Translations under genes and position numbers: made by a program
Part shown: positions 59,933 through 64,000 of the stretch, piece by piece
How the letters are laid out: the number at the start of each line of letters is the position of its first letter
Position numbering within the stretch: the stretch's first letter is position 1
Origin: JAIBAC01 sp046331095
GTDB taxonomy: Bacteria > Actinomycetota > Acidimicrobiia > UBA2766
Assembly: GCA_046331095.1 (NCBI GenBank)
Contig: JAXLRM010000004.1
Coordinates: forward strand, 1,274,156 to 1,338,155
Reading direction: 5' to 3'
Length of the DNA: 64,000 nucleotides
The notes under the pieces: model-generated
Databases searched by the model: none
What the model saw: the letters and a program-made list of their open reading frames with translations, nothing else
Told to the model about the DNA's origin: nothing

Positions 59933-60068
59933 GGTGCGGTCCGGGGTGCGGGAAGTCAAGGCCCCGGGCCGCTGTGCCGATCCTCCCTGCAGGGCCGTTG
60001 GGCCCAGGCAGCCGGGACCGGGGAATCCGGGAGCGGCCGCGGCCGACACCGATGCCTTTGGAGGCGCC

Positions 60069-60788
60069 ATGCCGACTCGTGGTGAGCAGATCGCCCAAGC
60101 CCTCGACGCGTTCCTCCAAGGGTGCACCGACGTCGAGGGCGCCGCGGTCGTGTCCGTCGACGGACTGCCGATGGCGTCTGCGCTGCCGATGCACGTCGAG
60201 GAGGACCGTCTCGCCGCCATGGCCGCTGCGATGCTCTCGCTCGGGGAGAAGGCGAGCGAGGGGCTGAGCCGCGGCCGCCTCCAGGAGCTCCACCTCGAAG
60301 GCGCAGCCGGTGCCGTCCACCTGATGTCGGCAGGCCCGCAGGCGGTGTTCTGCGCGATCTGCCGCGACGGGGCGAAGACCGGTTTGGTCCTCTTCGAGAT
60401 GACCACGGCAGCCGAGCGGATCGCAGCCGCACTCGCGGCGCCCCAGGCCCAACCACAGCCGCAGCCGCAACTCCAGCCGCAACCGCAGCCGCAACCACAA
60501 CCGCAACCGCAGCCGCAACTCCAGCAACTCCAGCACCAACCGCAGCAACAGGTGCCCCAGGTGCCCCAAGTGAGCGCGGCGGAGCACGCCGCACCGCGAC
60601 CCGCCACGCGCCCGGCCGCCGCGGCGCCCGCGCCGGCGCACACGCCGGCGCCCGTCGCGATCGCGCCGGCGCGGCGAGCACCGGTGCCCGCACCGCCCGA
60701 GGGTGCCGCCCCGGCTCCGCAGGGCGGCACCGCCACGGCCACGACGACCGCGCCCACGCAGGTGCCCGACTCGTCACTCGTGGGCTGA
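60069..60788 (+). CDS. Roadblock/LC7 domain protein 2 with Pro/Gln tail
   Basis: This 239-residue protein starts at MPTRGEQIAQAL. The roadblock domain (residues 1-120) shows LDAFLQGCTDVEGAAVVSVDGLPMASALPMHVEEDRLAAMAAAMLSLGEKASEGL, ELHLEGAAGAVHLMSAGPQ, GLVLFEMTTAAERIAAAL. A tail from about 123 alternates Q, P and L (encoded by CAR-CCG repeats, 60450-60545), then Pro/Ala. The tail may be a flexible arm to a partner. It precedes the DUF4388 gene by 61 bases and is probably co-transcribed. Confidence 0.85.
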   Translation: MPTRGEQIAQALDAFLQGCTDVEGAAVVSVDGLPMASALPMHVEEDRLAAMAAAMLSLGEKASEGLSRGRLQELHLEGAAGAVHLMSAGPQAVFCAICRDGAKTGLVLFEMTTAAERIAAALAAPQAQPQPQPQLQPQPQPQPQPQPQPQLQQLQHQPQQQVPQVPQVSAAEHAAPRPATRPAAAAPAPAHTPAPVAIAPARRAPVPAPPEGAAPAPQGGTATATTTAPTQVPDSSLVG

Positions 60789-60849
60789 CCCAGGATCGCA
60801 GGAGACGGCAGGGCAGCCCGCGCCGAGAAACAGGAGGGTTCAAACGAGG

Positions 60850-62241
60850 ATGGGGTTCCAGGGCTCGCTCGACACCGTCGGTCTCGCCGACATCTTCCAG
60901 CTCTTCGGATTCGGGCGGAAGTCCGGCGCTCTGCACCTGCGTCACGGCAGCGAACACGGCGTCATCCACTTCGACCAGGGTGACGTCTTCTACGCCACGA
61001 TGAGCCCCGGCGAGGTCGTCGGCAACCTCCTCGTGCGCGCCGAGCTCGTGTCCGCCGAGCAGTGGAAGCAGGTCCTCGCCGACACCGGCGGCGACGGACT
61101 CCAAGGCGAGGTGGTCACGCGTCTCGACGGCATCGACACGGTCGCGATCGAGGTGTTCCTGCGCGAGAGGGTCGAGGACGCCGTCTTCCGCCTCGCCCAG
61201 TGGGACGGTGGTGAGTTCGACCTCGTCGACGACGCCCACCCCTTCGGACCCGTGTTCCGCTTCGAGACCGAGGAGCTGCTCGCGACGGCGGAGCGCCGTA
61301 TGGGAGAGTGGCGCCGGATCACTGATGTCGTGCCATCGGTGGCGATGGGCGTCACCGCAGTGAGCGATTTGCCCGCGGAGCGCACCGAGGTGACGCTCAC
61401 CCGTGACGAGTGGCGCCTGCTGACCAGGGTGACACCGGGCTGCAACATCGCCGAGGTCGCGGCTGGTCTGGGCGAGACGGAGTTCCGCACGTGCCGCACG
61501 CTCGCCGCGATGGTCGAGGCCGGCATCGTCGAGCTCTCGGCTCCGAGCGCTGTGTTCGCCGAGCCCGATCCCGAGCCCGCGTCCCAGCCCGCTCCCGCGT
61601 CCGCCCCAGCGCACGTACTCGCTCCTCCGGGCGCGCCCGGACGCGACCTCGTGGCCGATCCGGTGGAGGAGTGGCCGCCGCCTGCTCCAGTACACGGGGA
61701 TCCGGTGCCCAAGCTGTCGCTGGCCGAGCTTGCCGCCGCCGCCGAGGAGGTCCCGCCGCCGTCCCCGCCACCGTCACCGCCACAGCATGCGGCCGAGGCT
61801 CACGCCGCTGCCCGCGTCGCTGCGCCGGTCCTGCCAGAGGAGACCGAGGACCACCTCGCCGCCGACGTGGTCGCGGACTACCCGCACCACCAGGACCACG
61901 TCCCGCAGCCGGTCGTGCGGCCGTACCTCGAGACCGTGACGCCTCCGCCGGTGGTGTACTCGTCGTTCGACCAGGGTGGGCCCGATCTGCAGCAGCCCGT
62001 ACCGGCGCCGCTTCCGTACGCGGACATGCCGGTGGCGCCCGCTCCGGGCAACGGGACGGCCACGGGCGAGGTGCCCGTGGTCGCGCCGTTGGGGGACTAC
62101 GGCGCGGCCGCGCCTGCAGAATTCGGCGCGGAGACGCCGATCGCGAACGCCGACGCCGTCCTCGCCGAAGCGGCGGCCGGTGACTCCGATCTCGACAAGA
62201 GCCTGATCCTGCGCCTCATCGCAGGTGTGAAGTCGCTCTGA
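60850..62241 (+). CDS. DUF4388 (PATAN-like) protein
   Basis: This 463-residue protein starts at MGFQGSLDTVGLADIFQLFGFGRKSGALHLRHG, the DUF4388 signature. It continues VIHFDQGDVFYATMSPGEVVGNLLVRAELV, and a winged-helix-like segment at about 175-225 (RDEWRLLTRVTPGCNIAEVAAGLGETEFRTCRTLAAM). The C-terminal half is low-complexity Pro/Ala/Glu with no fold. DUF4388 proteins act in gliding, pilus or signalling modules of several phyla. Here it lies between roadblock 2 and pilB. Confidence 0.85.
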   Translation: MGFQGSLDTVGLADIFQLFGFGRKSGALHLRHGSEHGVIHFDQGDVFYATMSPGEVVGNLLVRAELVSAEQWKQVLADTGGDGLQGEVVTRLDGIDTVAIEVFLRERVEDAVFRLAQWDGGEFDLVDDAHPFGPVFRFETEELLATAERRMGEWRRITDVVPSVAMGVTAVSDLPAERTEVTLTRDEWRLLTRVTPGCNIAEVAAGLGETEFRTCRTLAAMVEAGIVELSAPSAVFAEPDPEPASQPAPASAPAHVLAPPGAPGRDLVADPVEEWPPPAPVHGDPVPKLSLAELAAAAEEVPPPSPPPSPPQHAAEAHAAARVAAPVLPEETEDHLAADVVADYPHHQDHVPQPVVRPYLETVTPPPVVYSSFDQGGPDLQQPVPAPLPYADMPVAPAPGNGTATGEVPVVAPLGDYGAAAPAEFGAETPIANADAVLAEAAAGDSDLDKSLILRLIAGVKSL

Positions 62242-62316
62242 GCGGGTAGTTCGCCTCAAGTGGGGCACCCGCGCGGGCCGATGAAGCGTCAGGACCCAGG
62301 CGGGAGGTGAACGACC

Positions 62317-64000
62317 CTGTCGGCCGAGACCGAAGCACTCGTCGTCTACTTGCGCGACCAAGGCGTCGTCACGCCCGAGCAGGCCCAGCAGGCGCTGGCG
62401 CAGGACTCTGTCGGCGCCGGCTCGCGTCCCATCACCGCGATCCTCGTCGACCTCGGTGTGAGCGAGGGCGCGCTGGTCGGCACGCTCGCGGCAGCGGCCG
62501 GAATCGAGTTCGTCGACCTCACCGACGTCCAGATCGACCCGTCCGCGGTCACGATGGTGCCCGAGGCGATGTGCCGCCGACTCGGCTGCCTGCCGGTCAC
62601 CTTCGACGGCACCACTCTCGTCGTCGCGATCAGCGACCCCACCAACGTTCTGGCCAAGGACGACCTGCGCGCGGTCACGCGCTCGGAGATCGCGATCGTG
62701 CTCGCGACCGCGAGCGACATCGACGCGGCGATCAACCGCTTCCACCGCATGGACGAGAGCTTCGACACCCTCACCGGCGAGATCGGCGGCGGCGACCTGA
62801 TCGAGACCGTCGAGGACATCTCGAGCGGGACCGAGCTCATCGACGAGGCGCCGGTCGTCAAGCTCGTCAACCTCCTGATCACCCAGGCCGTCAACGACAG
62901 GGCATCGGACATCCACATCGAGCCGCAGGAGCGTGACGTGCGGGTCAGGTACCGCATCGACGGCGTCCTGCACGAGGTCATGCGTTCGCCCAAGACGATC
63001 CAGTCCGGCCTCATCTCGCGCCTGAAGATCATGGGGGACCTCGACATCGCAGAGCGGCGCGTGTCCCAGAGCGGGCGCATCTCGGTCAAGGTCGGCGGGC
63101 GCGCCGTCGACCTGCGCGTCGAGACCCTCCCGACGGTGTGGGGCGAGAAGATCGTGATGCGCATCGTCGACAAGACCTCGGGCCTCATCAACCTCGACGA
63201 TCTCGGCTTCAGCGACTACAACCGCGATCGCTTCCTGTGGGGTGTCCGCCTGCCCTACGGGGCGATCATCGTGAGCGGGCCGACGGGGTCGGGCAAGTCC
63301 ACGACGCTGTACGCCGCGCTCGGGGTCCTCAACGACACCGAGCGCAACATCATCACCGTCGAGGATCCCGTCGAGCAGCGCATCGCGGGCTTGAACCAGG
63401 TGCAGGTGCACACCAAGGCGGGGCTCAACTTCGCCACGGTGCTGCGTTCGATCCTGCGTGCCGACCCCGACGTGGTGATGGTCGGCGAGATGCGCGACAC
63501 CGAGACCGCCCGCATCGGCATCGAGGCGGCGCTCACGGGTCACCTGGTCCTGTCGACGATCCACACCAACGGCGCTCCGAGCGTGCTGACGCGTCTGGTC
63601 GACATGGGGGTGGAGCCGTTCCTGGTGGCTTCGGCGTTGGACTGCGTCGTGGGCCAGCGTCTCGCCCGGCGTCTGTGCACGAAGTGCAAGGAGGCCTATG
63701 TGCCCACGCCGGATGCGTTGCGAGAGGCGGGCTGGGTCGGCGTGGACGACCTCGTCGAGCTGCCGACGCTTCACGACGCCGTCGGTTGCGCGGCCTGCGC
63801 GAAGACGGGCTACGTCGGTCGTGTCGCCGTGCACGAGATCATGAGGGTCTCCGAGGAGATCGAGCGCATGGTCTCCGAGCGCACCGGGTCCGCCGAGGAC
63901 ATCAAGCGTGTCGCGGTGTCCGAGGGCATGTACACCCTCCGCCAGGACGGCCTCCAGAAGGCCGCCCTCGGCATCACCTCCCTCGAAGAGGTCATGCGCG
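62317..64000 (+). CDS. pilB: Type IV pilus assembly ATPase PilB (3' end outside window)
   Basis: The frame is open from 62311 to the right edge. The best start is CTG at 62317, 9 nt after GGGAGG, because a TGA lies in frame at 62308 and no ATG/GTG occurs early. The N-terminal MshEN-type domain (LRDQGVVTPEQAQQAL, ILVDLGVSEGALVGTLA) is followed by the AAA core: AVNDRASDIHIEPQERDVRVRYRIDGVL, Walker A GPTGSGKST (residues about 322-330), Walker B DPDVVMVGEMRD, GHLVLSTIHTN, and zinc cysteines CTKCKEAY and CAACAKTGY. It powers pilus extension or secretion at the membrane. The last residues are missing. Confidence 0.9.
   Translation, partial: MSAETEALVVYLRDQGVVTPEQAQQALAQDSVGAGSRPITAILVDLGVSEGALVGTLAAAAGIEFVDLTDVQIDPSAVTMVPEAMCRRLGCLPVTFDGTTLVVAISDPTNVLAKDDLRAVTRSEIAIVLATASDIDAAINRFHRMDESFDTLTGEIGGGDLIETVEDISSGTELIDEAPVVKLVNLLITQAVNDRASDIHIEPQERDVRVRYRIDGVLHEVMRSPKTIQSGLISRLKIMGDLDIAERRVSQSGRISVKVGGRAVDLRVETLPTVWGEKIVMRIVDKTSGLINLDDLGFSDYNRDRFLWGVRLPYGAIIVSGPTGSGKSTTLYAALGVLNDTERNIITVEDPVEQRIAGLNQVQVHTKAGLNFATVLRSILRADPDVVMVGEMRDTETARIGIEAALTGHLVLSTIHTNGAPSVLTRLVDMGVEPFLVASALDCVVGQRLARRLCTKCKEAYVPTPDALREAGWVGVDDLVELPTLHDAVGCAACAKTGYVGRVAVHEIMRVSEEIERMVSERTGSAEDIKRVAVSEGMYTLRQDGLQKAALGITSLEEVMR

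Overview
The window is uniformly GC-rich, gene-dense, high-GC actinobacterial chromosome. Gene content suggests a free-living actinomycete, possibly of the class Acidimicrobiia: many CoA-transferase, acyl-CoA dehydrogenase and MaoC genes, an actinobacterial-type ATP-dependent DNA ligase, a SUI1-like factor, and PilB with roadblock and DUF4388 proteins. That class assignment is inference; the phylum-level call rests on codon use and families. No rRNA, tRNA or CRISPR array was found.

Layout. 1-3662 (minus) is the 5' part of a very large secreted or anchored protein: VWA, cadherin-like repeats, NHL repeats, more cadherin-like repeats. 3663-4349 holds decayed ISL3-type transposase sequence. 4350-10797 encodes an AddB/AddA-type recombination helicase-nuclease. 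It is followed by an ImmA/IrrE protease with a truncated DUF4411 PIN partner, then an ATP-dependent DNA ligase and an L,D-transpeptidase. 15144-18431 (minus) is an operon of a GlcD-like flavoprotein, a TPP enzyme and an orphan GroES. 18767-23055 (plus) holds a GH3 glycosidase, a class III CoA-transferase and a pirin. 23100-24425 is a scar zone: a frameshifted mycothiol-type protein, an MNT gene whose HEPN partner is cut by an IS3-type remnant, and the C-terminal half of a TMEM175-like channel. 24561-33417 holds a rhodanese-methyltransferase fusion, an SDR, SUI1, VapBC, a GMC oxidoreductase, a Nei-type glycosylase, a beta-propeller protein and a YbjN-like protein. 33427-35079 is a glycosidase-like gene.

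35286-40445 (minus) is a tight six-gene acyl-CoA catabolic operon. 40647-50414 is mixed metabolism: DUF302, a winged-helix protein, an FAD protein, a secreted propeller, MOSC, patatin and GlpD. 50488-53932 holds a LysR regulator and a complete AmmeMemoRadiSam set in two genes. Thioredoxin, YqgE and MaoC genes follow. From 55936 to the right edge, a small GTPase, two roadblock proteins, a DUF4388 protein and the pilus ATPase PilB suggest a polarity or motility control module, interrupted by a DUF2804 gene and a GH84 glycosidase.

Regulation and repeats. Two identical 19-bp operators lie in the same orientation before the lone CoA-transferase (20746) and the acyl-CoA operon (40499), implying one regulon. 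Two CsoR/CstR-like 16-bp palindromes precede DUF302 (41238) and thioredoxin (54045). At least nine genes carry a TANNNT hexamer ending 6-7 nt before the start codon, which looks like leaderless transcription. Three families of intergenic repeats occur: a 49-bp palindrome (7 copies), a 64-bp repeat containing inverted repeats, and a 30-bp tandem repeat.
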